Counted from the stretch's first letter, positions 1 to 5,213 are shown. The stretch is DNA of 5,860 nt from Rhizorhabdus sp. (GCA_004297635.1 SCUQ01000347.1:1-5860); one strand, 5' to 3'. A program made the numbers and translations. The notes: generated by a model from the sequence alone, not told the origin.

Positions 1-89
1 AGAAAATGCACGAAAGCCCCGGCGGTCGTTTCGACCTCCCAGGCCCTCACACGCATCAGCAATGTTCAAGCTTGCCCCGAGACAGCGGA

Positions 90-117
90 CTGACCCTGAG
101 CAGGGCGCGCCTATAGA
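90..117 (+). promoter_or_regulatory. Weak candidate sigma-70-type promoter
   Basis: CTGACC at 90-95 is separated by 16 bases from TATAGA at 112-117. Each matches the -35 (TTGACA) and -10 (TATAAT) consensus at four of six positions. A transcript starting near 124 would have a leader of about 74 bases before the LprI-like gene at 198. This is pattern matching only; no other site in 1-197 looked better. Confidence 0.22.
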
Positions 118-131
118 GAAGGAGTCGGATC

Positions 132-173
132 GGGTCAACGGTGGAACCGTCCGATTTTCATGGTGGTTGACCC
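132..173. repeat. 8-bp inverted repeat in leader of the LprI-like gene
   Basis: GGGTCAAC at 132-139 is the exact reverse complement of GTTGACCC at 166-173, with 26 bases between. Inside it, ACGGT (138-142) and ACCGT (146-150) can form an alternative small hairpin, and TCGGA (125-129) can pair with TCCGA (150-154). In RNA these pairings overlap and would compete. It could be an operator, a leader structure or chance. There is no T-run, so it is not an intrinsic terminator. Confidence 0.35.
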
Positions 174-197
174 CGGTCCCGACCGAAAGGCCATAGC

Positions 198-542
198 ATG
201 CGCCCTCTTCTCCCGATCGCCCTGTTTCTCACCACCCTGCCCGCCGCCGCGAGCGCCGCCAGCTTTGATTGCTCCCGGGCAAGGGCGCCCGACGAGCGGA
301 CCGTCTGCGCCAGCCGGTCGCTCAACGACCGCGATGTCGAGATGTCGGTGCTGTACGGCCTCGACCTGCGCTTCGTGCCGATGGGCTCGCGCGACGTGAT
401 CCGGCGCGATCAGGCGGCCTGGCTGAAGCGCCGCGCGCGGTGCGGTGCGAATCCCGCCTGCCTGGCACGGGCCTATGACCGCCGCATCGCGGAACTGCGC
501 GCGGTGATCGATACCCGGGTTTATCCCCGAGGCCCGTTCTGA
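198..542 (+). CDS. Exported LprI-like (DUF1311) small protein
   Basis: A 114-residue protein resembling the N-terminal domain of LprI (DUF1311). The domain is named after a mycobacterial lysozyme-inhibiting lipoprotein; the role of most family members is unknown. Residues 1 to about 21 form a Sec-type signal peptide (hydrophobic core, then an Ala-rich cleavage region). The mature part has the family layout: FDC near Cys25, a Pro-Asp-Glu segment before Cys37, a Leu-rich Asp/Tyr helix at 42-53, then QAAWLKRR followed by Cys82 and Cys88 and a Tyr-x-x-Arg end. Two disulfides are plausible. The residues before Cys25 do not form a lipobox, so a soluble periplasmic protein is expected. The ATG is preceded by GAAAGG at 185-190 with 7-base spacing. 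It converges on cutA with 12 bases between the stops. Lysozyme inhibition itself is not demonstrable from the sequence. Confidence 0.82.
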   Translation: MRPLLPIALFLTTLPAAASAASFDCSRARAPDERTVCASRSLNDRDVEMSVLYGLDLRFVPMGSRDVIRRDQAAWLKRRARCGANPACLARAYDRRIAELRAVIDTRVYPRGPF

Positions 543-543
543 G

Positions 544-563
544 CCGGTTCGCCGCTAAACCGG
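544..563. repeat. Small inverted repeat between convergent genes
   Basis: CCGGTT (544-549) pairs with AACCGG (558-563) across an 8-base loop that contains the cutA stop codon. It sits exactly where the LprI-like gene and cutA converge and might help end transcription, but neither strand has a T-run after the stem. A factor-dependent pause or chance are equally possible. Confidence 0.25.
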
Positions 564-869
564 AAAATCCGTCTCCGCATGCACCCAGCCGATATAGTCG
601 GCCGATCCCGCCGCCACCGGCAAAGCGATGATTTCGGCGAGCGCATAGCCGTGCAGCGCCTTGATCCGCGCCTCCACCGCATCGGCGAGCGCCGCGCGGG
701 TCTTGATCTGGAGCTGCCATTCCTCGGCACGCTCGATTTGGCCTTGCCAGCGGTAGATGCTGCGCATCGGCAATATCTGCACGCAGGCCGCCAGCCGTTC
801 CCCGACCAGCGCCGCGCCGATCCGGTCCGCTTCCTCGGCCGATCCGCAGGCGGTGACGATCACGATCAT
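555..869 (-). CDS. cutA: CutA divalent-cation tolerance protein
   Basis: A 104-residue protein matching the CutA1 family in length and across its whole extent. CutA proteins are small trimeric cytoplasmic proteins with a ferredoxin-like fold, linked in E. coli to tolerance of copper and other divalent metals; their mechanism is unsettled. Family hallmarks are the N-terminal strand with Thr6-Ala-Cys8, the segment LAACVQILP (27-34), S-x-Y-x-W at 37-41, the glutamate-rich turn before QIKT (54-57), and EIIALPV (79-85) followed by Y-x-x-W. The usual HPYEVPE motif reads HGYALAE here (73-79), keeping His, Tyr and the last Glu. The start lies 16 bases beyond the stop of the cation transporter gene, so the two are almost surely co-transcribed. 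A GAGGA overlapping that stop is rather far (about 14 bases) from the ATG, so translational coupling is plausible. Confidence 0.93.
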   Translation of the reverse strand: MIVIVTACGSAEEADRIGAALVGERLAACVQILPMRSIYRWQGQIERAEEWQLQIKTRAALADAVEARIKALHGYALAEIIALPVAAGSADYIGWVHAETDFPV

Positions 870-885
870 GGTTCCGGCTTCATCC

Positions 886-1797
886 TCATGGCTTCGCCTG
901 AGGCTTGATATAGATGGCGCGGATCGAGGGCCAGCGATCGCGCAATTCGGTCTCCGACTCCGCGATCATCGCCTCGATGCGCCCGACCGGCACCCGGTCC
1001 TCGAAATCGACCGACAGGCCGACGAAGATATTGCGCGGGCCGAGGTGGACGGTCGTGATCTCGTTGACGCCGCTCACTTCGGGCCGCCGGTCGAGCGTCG
1101 CCCGAATCGCCGCCTCCAGCAGCGGATCGGCGGGCTCGCCGATCAACAGATCCTTCGATTCGCGAGCAAGCGCCAGCGCGACGCCCGCAAGCGCCAGCCC
1201 GATCACGACCGACGCAGCCCCGTCCCAGCGCGGATCGCCGGTCATGACGCTCAGGGTGATGCCGATGCCGGCCACGACCAGTCCGAACATGGCCGCCGAA
1301 TCCTCGAACAGCACGATGAAGCTCGGCGGGTCCTTCGAGCGGCGCACCGCCTCCCACCAGCCCAGCTCGCCCTTCGCCATACCGAATTCGCGCATCGCGA
1401 TCGTCCAGCTGGCGCCTTCGAGCATCAGCGAGAGCGCCAGCACGACATAGTTGATCCACGGCGTGCGGATCGGCTCGGGATTGCGGATATGGTGGACGCC
1501 TTCGTAGATCGACAGGCCCGCGCCGGTAGAGAAGATCAGGATCGCGACCACGAAGCTCCAGAAATAGAGTTCCCGGCCATAGCCGAGCGGATGACGATCA
1601 TCCGGTGGGCGCGAGGCCCGCTTCTGGCCGTAGAGCAGCAGCAGCTGGTTGAAGCTGTCGACCACCGAATGGAAACCTTCGGTCAGCATCGCCGAGGAAC
1701 CGGTGAATGCGGCAGCCACGAACTTCGCGATGGCGATGCCGAGATTGGCGGCGAGGGCCGCGAACAGGATCAGCCGGCTCTCGGGCGGTTCGGTCAT
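886..1797 (-). CDS. Cation diffusion facilitator transporter, SLC30A9/ZnT9-type
   Basis: A 303-residue inner-membrane transporter of the cation diffusion facilitator (CDF) family, which exports Zn2+ and similar metals in exchange for protons. The N-terminal two thirds is membrane-embedded, with hydrophobic segments near residues 9-31, 79-98, 114-134 and 160-210. The second helix carries the metal-site pattern H43-x-x-x-D47 within TEGFHSVVDSFNQ, followed by a DxxHPxGYG loop (67-74). Two features point to the SLC30A9/ZnT9-like branch rather than the YiiP branch: a long insert ending in RRSKDPP, and FEDSAA (164-169) in place of the usual HxxxD of the fifth helix. The last 90 residues form the cytoplasmic CDF C-terminal domain. 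A GGGGAG lies 6 bases before the ATG. It heads the operon with cutA. The metal transported cannot be read from the sequence; zinc is the family default. Confidence 0.92.
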   Translation of the reverse strand: MTEPPESRLILFAALAANLGIAIAKFVAAAFTGSSAMLTEGFHSVVDSFNQLLLLYGQKRASRPPDDRHPLGYGRELYFWSFVVAILIFSTGAGLSIYEGVHHIRNPEPIRTPWINYVVLALSLMLEGASWTIAMREFGMAKGELGWWEAVRRSKDPPSFIVLFEDSAAMFGLVVAGIGITLSVMTGDPRWDGAASVVIGLALAGVALALARESKDLLIGEPADPLLEAAIRATLDRRPEVSGVNEITTVHLGPRNIFVGLSVDFEDRVPVGRIEAMIAESETELRDRWPSIRAIYIKPQAKP

Positions 1798-1840
1798 AGC
1801 GCTCCCCGCGACGGACGACGCACATTACATGCCCGCGCAG

Positions 1841-1867
1841 CGGCGAAACGAGCGAAAGGTTTCGCCG
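1841..1867. repeat. 9-bp perfect inverted repeat in divergent promoter region
   Basis: CGGCGAAAC (1841-1849) is the exact reverse complement of GTTTCGCCG (1859-1867), with a 9-base spacer that itself repeats GCGAAA. It lies 44 bases upstream of the CDF start and 85 bases upstream of the L,D-transpeptidase start, in the only divergent intergenic region of the window. It could be an operator for a dimeric regulator of either gene or a leader hairpin. No T-run follows it on either strand. The sequence does not tell which gene it serves. Confidence 0.5.
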
Positions 1868-1885
1868 TTCCCGCAAGGTAAATTT

Positions 1886-1944
1886 AGGGAGGATTATGGA
1901 TCGCCCTGACCGCTTCGACCGTTTTCGTATCGATCGTCAGGGAG
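1886..1944 (+). promoter_or_regulatory. Structured leader with two ribosome binding sites before the L,D-transpeptidase
   Basis: Two Shine-Dalgarno sequences lie in tandem. AGGGAGG (1886-1892) stands 3 bases before an ATG at 1896 that opens a frame different from the transpeptidase gene. AGGGAG (1939-1944) stands 7 bases before the ATG at 1952 that starts the transpeptidase. CCCTGAC (1904-1910) is the exact reverse complement of GTCAGGG (1936-1942), so a 7-bp hairpin with a 25-base loop would cover the second site. A ribosome translating from 1896 would melt it. The sequences are directly visible; a regulatory role is an inference. Confidence 0.35.
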
Positions 1945-1951
1945 CTTCGCC

Positions 1952-3229
1952 ATGTTGTGTAACGGCACCGATACTGCCTCGTCAACCCGTCCCGCAAGCG
2001 GGGCCTTTGCCCGCCCGCGGCAACGCCCGAACGCGAAGCGCTGGCTCGCCGCGCTGCCGCTGGCGCTGGTCGCGGGCTTCACCTTCAACGGTACCGCCCC
2101 GGCCGGCATCACGCCCGAAAATCCTTCGGGCCTTGTCGCGCCCCAGGCGGAAGGCCGCTGGTCGGCCGGCCAGGCGAAAGACCTGCTGGACCTCGTCGAG
2201 CAATCCGAAGCCGAGGGGCTGAATCCGGATGATTATAACGTCGACGCCCTGCGTGCCGCCGTCAATGCGCGCCAGCAAGGCCCGGCGCTGGATGCGCTTG
2301 CCAACGTGTCGGCGCTGCGGCTCGCCCATGATTTCGCCGATGGCCGGATAGAGGACAAGGCTCAGTTCGACTGGCACATCGCCCCACCCGTAGACGCGAA
2401 CCTGATCGCGTCGGGCCTCAACGATGCGCTTGACCGCGACCGCCTCGGCCAATGGTTGCGCGGCCTGTTGCCGGACAACGACCAATATCGCGCGCTCCGG
2501 GCCGCCTATGCGGATGCCCGCGGGGATGAACCGCTGCGCGCGCAGCTGCGCGCCAATCTCGAGCGGTGGCGCTGGATGCCCCGCGACCTGGGCGATCGCT
2601 ATATCTACGTCAACGTGCCGAGCTACCGGCTGTTGGTGATGAACGACGGCATCGAGGAGGCCGGCTATAATGTCGTGGTCGGCTCGCCCAAGACGCCGAC
2701 CCCGCAGCTGGCGCTTCATGCCCAGTCGGTGGTCGCGAACCCCACCTGGACAGTGCCGCAGAGCATCCTGAAGACCGGCGGCCTGCGCGGCAAGGGTTTC
2801 ACCTATACGCGCAACGGTGATGGCAGCGTCCGCGCCGTGCAGGCCCCGGGCCCGACCAATGCGCTGGGGCGTATCAAGATCGACATGCCCAATCCGCACG
2901 CCATCTATCTGCACGATACGCCCAACCGCTCCGTCTTCAGCCGCGAGAACCGCGCGCTCAGCCATGGCTGCGTCCGGGTGCAGAATATCCAGGAGCTGGC
3001 GGCGCTTCTGCAGGGCGGCGACGGGCTTGGCGAGGCTCTGGCCACACCGGCCAAGACGCGCGTCTTCCAGCTGGAGAAGAGCGTTCCGGTCTATCTGGTC
3101 TATTTCACCGCCCAGGCAGAAGCCGACGGCACGATCCGCTATATCGGCGATCCCTACGGTCGCGACCAGGCGCTGCTCCAGAGGCTCGGCACGCCCGCCA
3201 GCAGCATCGTTCAGATGGCGGCGCGCTGA
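1952..3229 (+). CDS. YcbB-type L,D-transpeptidase (YkuD domain)
   Basis: A 425-residue periplasmic L,D-transpeptidase, which joins peptidoglycan stems by 3-3 cross-links (or similar acyl transfer) using a cysteine nucleophile. A long basic n-region (to Arg30) and a hydrophobic core (31-44) form a signal peptide or membrane anchor, with possible cleavage after Ala-Pro-Ala at about 51. Residues 70-205 resemble the scaffold domain of E. coli LdtD/YcbB, ending in LRANLERWRWMP (199-210). The YkuD catalytic domain covers about 215-385, with His321 in YLHDTPN, then SHGCVRV carrying His338 and the catalytic Cys340. At 425 residues it is much shorter than E. coli YcbB (about 615); the peptidoglycan-binding repeat expected between YRAL and LRANLERW is absent. 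An in-frame TGA at 1907 excludes an earlier start, and AGGGAG lies 7 bases before the ATG. A conventional name such as ldtD would overstate orthology. Confidence 0.93.
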   Translation: MLCNGTDTASSTRPASGAFARPRQRPNAKRWLAALPLALVAGFTFNGTAPAGITPENPSGLVAPQAEGRWSAGQAKDLLDLVEQSEAEGLNPDDYNVDALRAAVNARQQGPALDALANVSALRLAHDFADGRIEDKAQFDWHIAPPVDANLIASGLNDALDRDRLGQWLRGLLPDNDQYRALRAAYADARGDEPLRAQLRANLERWRWMPRDLGDRYIYVNVPSYRLLVMNDGIEEAGYNVVVGSPKTPTPQLALHAQSVVANPTWTVPQSILKTGGLRGKGFTYTRNGDGSVRAVQAPGPTNALGRIKIDMPNPHAIYLHDTPNRSVFSRENRALSHGCVRVQNIQELAALLQGGDGLGEALATPAKTRVFQLEKSVPVYLVYFTAQAEADGTIRYIGDPYGRDQALLQRLGTPASSIVQMAAR

Positions 3230-3342
3230 CCAGATCCGGCAAGCATTTTCCGCCGTCGAGGCTGCTGCACGATGAACCGTGCAAAGACCGCGCTCGATTC
3301 GACCAAAGTCTGGAACAAACGTCCACTCAGCCAATGAAATAG

Positions 3343-3394
3343 TCGACCCGCTCTGCTACCTGATATGCCGTAGTAAGCGTAAAGAGCGGGTTGG
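3343..3394 (+). promoter_or_regulatory. Hairpin covering the ribosome binding site and TTG start
   Basis: ACCCGCTCT (3346-3354) is the exact reverse complement of AGAGCGGGT (3383-3391). Pairing extends outward by C3344-G3393 and two G-U pairs, giving a 12-bp stem. CTAC (3356-3359) and GTAG (3370-3373) can form a second stem inside. The right arm contains the weak Shine-Dalgarno region and the first base of the TTG start at 3391, so the folded RNA would hide the initiation site of the YkuD_2 gene. It has no T-run and is not a terminator. It may instead act as DNA, as a binding site. The rest of 3230-3342 shows no gene and no convincing promoter. Confidence 0.45.
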
Positions 3395-4038
3395 GCATTT
3401 TGCAGAACATCATCGACACGCCGGTCAACCGGCGCGGATTGCTGGGTGCGGGGATCTTCGGCGGACTGGCGCTGGCGGCAGGCGGGACTTCCGTCGCGGC
3501 GCCGCTGATGCCTGCGGCCCGGCTGCGGCCCGAGGTGCGGCAGCGCGCACTTGCGGCGATGAGCCGTCATATCGGGCGCATCCAGCATCGCGACCTGATC
3601 GGCATATGTGACTTCGATGACCCGTCGTCCGCTCCGCGCTTCCATCTGCTCGATGTCGCATCAGGCCGGGTCAACAGCCTGCTGGTCGCCCATGGGCGGG
3701 GTTCCGATCCGGCACATACCGGCTGGCTGAAGCGCTTTTCCAACGAACCCGGCTCGGCCGCCTCGTCGAGCGGCGCCTTCGTCACCGCCGAGGAATATGT
3801 CGGCAATCATGGCCGGTCGCGCCGTATCGACGGGCTGGACCCGACCAATTGCAATGCCCGCGCCCGCGCCGTCGTGATCCACGGCGCCTGGTATGCCGAG
3901 CGGGAGATGATCGCGCAGCATGGCAAGCTGGGCCGTTCCGAGGGATGCTTCGCCTTCGGCTCGAGCGATCTGTCGCAGGTCATGGCGCGGCTTGGGCCGG
4001 GCCGGCTGATCTATGCCGACAAGCTCGACCGTGCCTAA
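3391..4038 (+). CDS. YkuD_2-type murein L,D-transpeptidase-like protein with twin-arginine leader
   Basis: A 215-residue exported protein of the YkuD_2 type (murein L,D-transpeptidase catalytic domain family), distinct from the YkuD/YcbB type next door. Residues 12-31 form a leader with adjacent Arg14-Arg15, LLGAG and a glycine/alanine-rich core, resembling a twin-arginine (Tat) signal. The domain spans about 63-212: a FDDPSS segment, RFHLLD, VAHGRGS (99-105), FSNEPGS, SSSGAFVT, EYVGNHGRSRRIDGLD, then His164 in VVIHGAWY and Cys186 in GRSEGCFAF, the presumed catalytic pair. Members are usually annotated as transpeptidases, but few have been tested. No ATG or GTG lies in frame between the stop at 3361 and the homology, so TTG at 3391 is chosen; TTG at 3400 is an alternative. 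The Shine-Dalgarno match (AAAGAG) is poor and lies in a hairpin, so low or conditional translation is likely. Confidence 0.88.
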   Translation: MGILQNIIDTPVNRRGLLGAGIFGGLALAAGGTSVAAPLMPAARLRPEVRQRALAAMSRHIGRIQHRDLIGICDFDDPSSAPRFHLLDVASGRVNSLLVAHGRGSDPAHTGWLKRFSNEPGSAASSSGAFVTAEEYVGNHGRSRRIDGLDPTNCNARARAVVIHGAWYAEREMIAQHGKLGRSEGCFAFGSSDLSQVMARLGPGRLIYADKLDRA

Positions 4039-4051
4039 AATGAGTCGAGCT
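4022..4051 (+). repeat. Inverted repeat across the end of the YkuD_2 gene
   Basis: AGCTCGAC (4022-4029) is the exact reverse complement of GTCGAGCT (4044-4051), with a 14-base loop that holds the TAA stop codon. It is a plausible 3'-end hairpin, but no T-run follows, so it does not meet the pattern of an intrinsic terminator. It could protect the message end or be incidental. Confidence 0.3.
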
Positions 4052-4110
4052 GCATGAAACAGGGCTCGTTGACGGCTGTCGCGATTCCGGAAAATGCTTT
4101 AGATTCAATC

Positions 4111-4141
4111 CTATCTGGTCAATAAAAAGGGGACTGGATAG
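4111..4141 (+). promoter_or_regulatory. Start-region hairpin displaying the dacA Shine-Dalgarno
   Basis: CTATCTGGTC (4111-4120) can pair with GACTGGATAG (4132-4141) as eight Watson-Crick and two G-U pairs. The 11-base loop (4121-4131) is A-rich and ends in AAGGG, the ribosome binding site of the downstream carboxypeptidase gene; the G of the GTG start closes the stem. The binding site would be displayed while the start codon is partly paired. A TTGACG at 4069-4074 could be a -35 element, but no good -10 sits at the right distance. Confidence 0.35.
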
Positions 4142-5100
4142 TGGCTGGACCTCTCTTAGTTCGATGGCTCGCCTGCGTGGCGTTCGCACTGCCGGCGCTC
4201 GCAATTCCAGCCGCACCTGTTGCCGCGGCCAGTCCGCTCGGCCTTCCCCGCTTCGCGGCGGTGCTGATGGATGCCGATACCAACGAAATCCTGTTCGCCG
4301 AACAGGCGACCGCGATCCGGCATCCGGCCTCGATCACCAAGGTGATGACGCTCTATCTTGTATTCGACGCGCTCGATGCCGGCAGGTTGCGGCTCGATGA
4401 CCGGGTGGTGATGTCGCCCTACGCCACGAGCCAGCGGCCGTCGAAGCTGGGCCTGGGTGTCGGCCAGTCCTTGTCGGTGGCCGACGCGATCAGCGTCGTG
4501 GCGGTCAAATCGGCCAATGATGTGGCGGTCGCCCTCGCCGAGAAGGTCGGCGGAACGGAAGAGAATTTCGCCCGGCTGATGACCGCCCGGGCACGCCAGC
4601 TCGGCATGCGCCAGACCGTGTTCGCCAATGCCAGTGGGCTTCCCAATCCTGCGCATTTCACGTCGGCGCAGGATATCGCGATCCTGTCCGCCGCGATGAT
4701 CCGCAACCATCCGACCCGCTATCGCTGTTTTTCCGAACAGGTGTTCAGCTATGGTCGGCTGCGGATGGCCAATCACAACAAGCTGCTCGGCAACGTTTCC
4801 GGCGTCGACGGGATCAAGACCGGCTTCACCAATGACAGCGGCTTCACCCTTACCGCCTCGGCCGTGCGCAACGGCCGGCGGCTGATCGCGGTGGTGATGG
4901 GATCGCCGTCGGGCTGGCAGCGTGACAAGGACGTCACCTCGTTGCTCAACGCCGGCTTCACCGCGCTCGACATGCGCCGCAACGGCAGCGTCGAAGATAT
5001 GCCGGCGCTGCTCGCCAGTTCCGGCTTCGTCCTGAACCGCAGCCTCCGCTCGGCGCCCCGCATCGCGGCGGTGGATATCGAGGAAGGTGACGGCGAATAG
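4141..5100 (+). CDS. dacA: D-alanyl-D-alanine carboxypeptidase, DacA/PBP5-type (peptidase S11)
   Basis: A 319-residue low-molecular-weight penicillin-binding protein that removes the terminal D-Ala from peptidoglycan pentapeptide stems in the periplasm. Residues 1-29 form a signal peptide ending in APVAA. All three S11 active-site motifs are present and correctly spaced: Ser64-x-x-Lys67 (ASITKVM), Ser124-x-Asn126 (KSANDVA) and Lys226-Thr-Gly228 within VDGIKTGFT. The fold ends near residue 285, and the remaining tail (about 35 residues, acidic at the end) is not the PBP5 C-terminal domain and has no obvious amphipathic anchor; E. coli PBP5 is about 400 residues. A soluble periplasmic enzyme is therefore likely. 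The start is GTG, with AAGGGG (4128-4132 region) about 8 bases upstream and an in-frame TAA at 4123 excluding an earlier start. Its tetrapeptide products are donor substrates for L,D-transpeptidases such as those upstream. The symbol is given by family; dacC or dacD naming is equally possible. Confidence 0.94.
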   Translation: MAGPLLVRWLACVAFALPALAIPAAPVAAASPLGLPRFAAVLMDADTNEILFAEQATAIRHPASITKVMTLYLVFDALDAGRLRLDDRVVMSPYATSQRPSKLGLGVGQSLSVADAISVVAVKSANDVAVALAEKVGGTEENFARLMTARARQLGMRQTVFANASGLPNPAHFTSAQDIAILSAAMIRNHPTRYRCFSEQVFSYGRLRMANHNKLLGNVSGVDGIKTGFTNDSGFTLTASAVRNGRRLIAVVMGSPSGWQRDKDVTSLLNAGFTALDMRRNGSVEDMPALLASSGFVLNRSLRSAPRIAAVDIEEGDGE

Positions 5101-5177
5101 GTTTTCCAAGCCCCTCCGACGTCATGAGAGGGCGCGCGCAACGGCCGATGGCAGGCGCGACATAGGGGTGGCGATAT

Positions 5178-5210
5178 GGGGCGGGCCGGAAGGTCCGCCC
5201 CTTTTTCTTT
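5178..5210 (+). terminator. Strong intrinsic terminator after dacA
   Basis: GGGGCGGGCC (5178-5187) pairs with GGTCCGCCCC (5192-5201) over ten positions, with one G-U pair, closing a four-base GGAA loop. The stem is followed at once by TTTTTCTTT (5202-5210). This is a textbook rho-independent terminator on the plus strand, 77 bases after the dacA stop. It also lies just past the stop of the minus-strand small reading frame, but there is no T-run in that direction. Nothing else is visible in 5101-5177. Confidence 0.93.
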
Positions 5211-5213
5211 CCC

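Noticed and set aside
1..56. Minus-strand frame starting with ATG at 56 and open to the left edge (about 18 codons, beginning MRVRAWEVE).
   Set aside because: There is no usable ribosome binding site in front of it and too little sequence to judge. It could be the start of a leftward gene but cannot be supported.
6..116. Plus-strand 36-codon frame from an ATG at position 6.
   Set aside because: No upstream context, no recognisable composition or motif; likely chance.
757..1881. 374-residue plus-strand frame opposite the CDF transporter and cutA.
   Set aside because: It covers two well-recognised genes antisense; the translation is His/Arg/Asp-rich with no domain.
1879..1884. TAAATT as a -10 element for the YcbB-type gene.
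   Set aside because: It matches four of six positions but has no -35 at a proper distance, and the transcript would start at the upstream ribosome binding site.
3266..3283. Hairpin TGCACG/CGTGCA after the YcbB-type gene as a terminator.
   Set aside because: Only 6 bp, 37 bases after the stop, and followed by AAGACC rather than a T-run.
1982..3334. Long 450-residue minus-strand frame opposite the YcbB-type transpeptidase.
   Set aside because: It is the antisense shadow of a clearly real gene; long antisense frames are common in G+C-rich DNA, and its composition (Arg/Ala/Gly/His-rich) is unlike a real protein.
4069..4105. Promoter for dacA from TTGACG at 4069 and TAGATT at 4100.
   Set aside because: The spacing of 25 bases is too long, and no hexamer at 16-19 bases resembles a -10; the -35-like word alone is not enough.
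4156..5109. 317-residue minus-strand frame opposite dacA.
   Set aside because: Antisense shadow of an S11 carboxypeptidase with all motifs intact.
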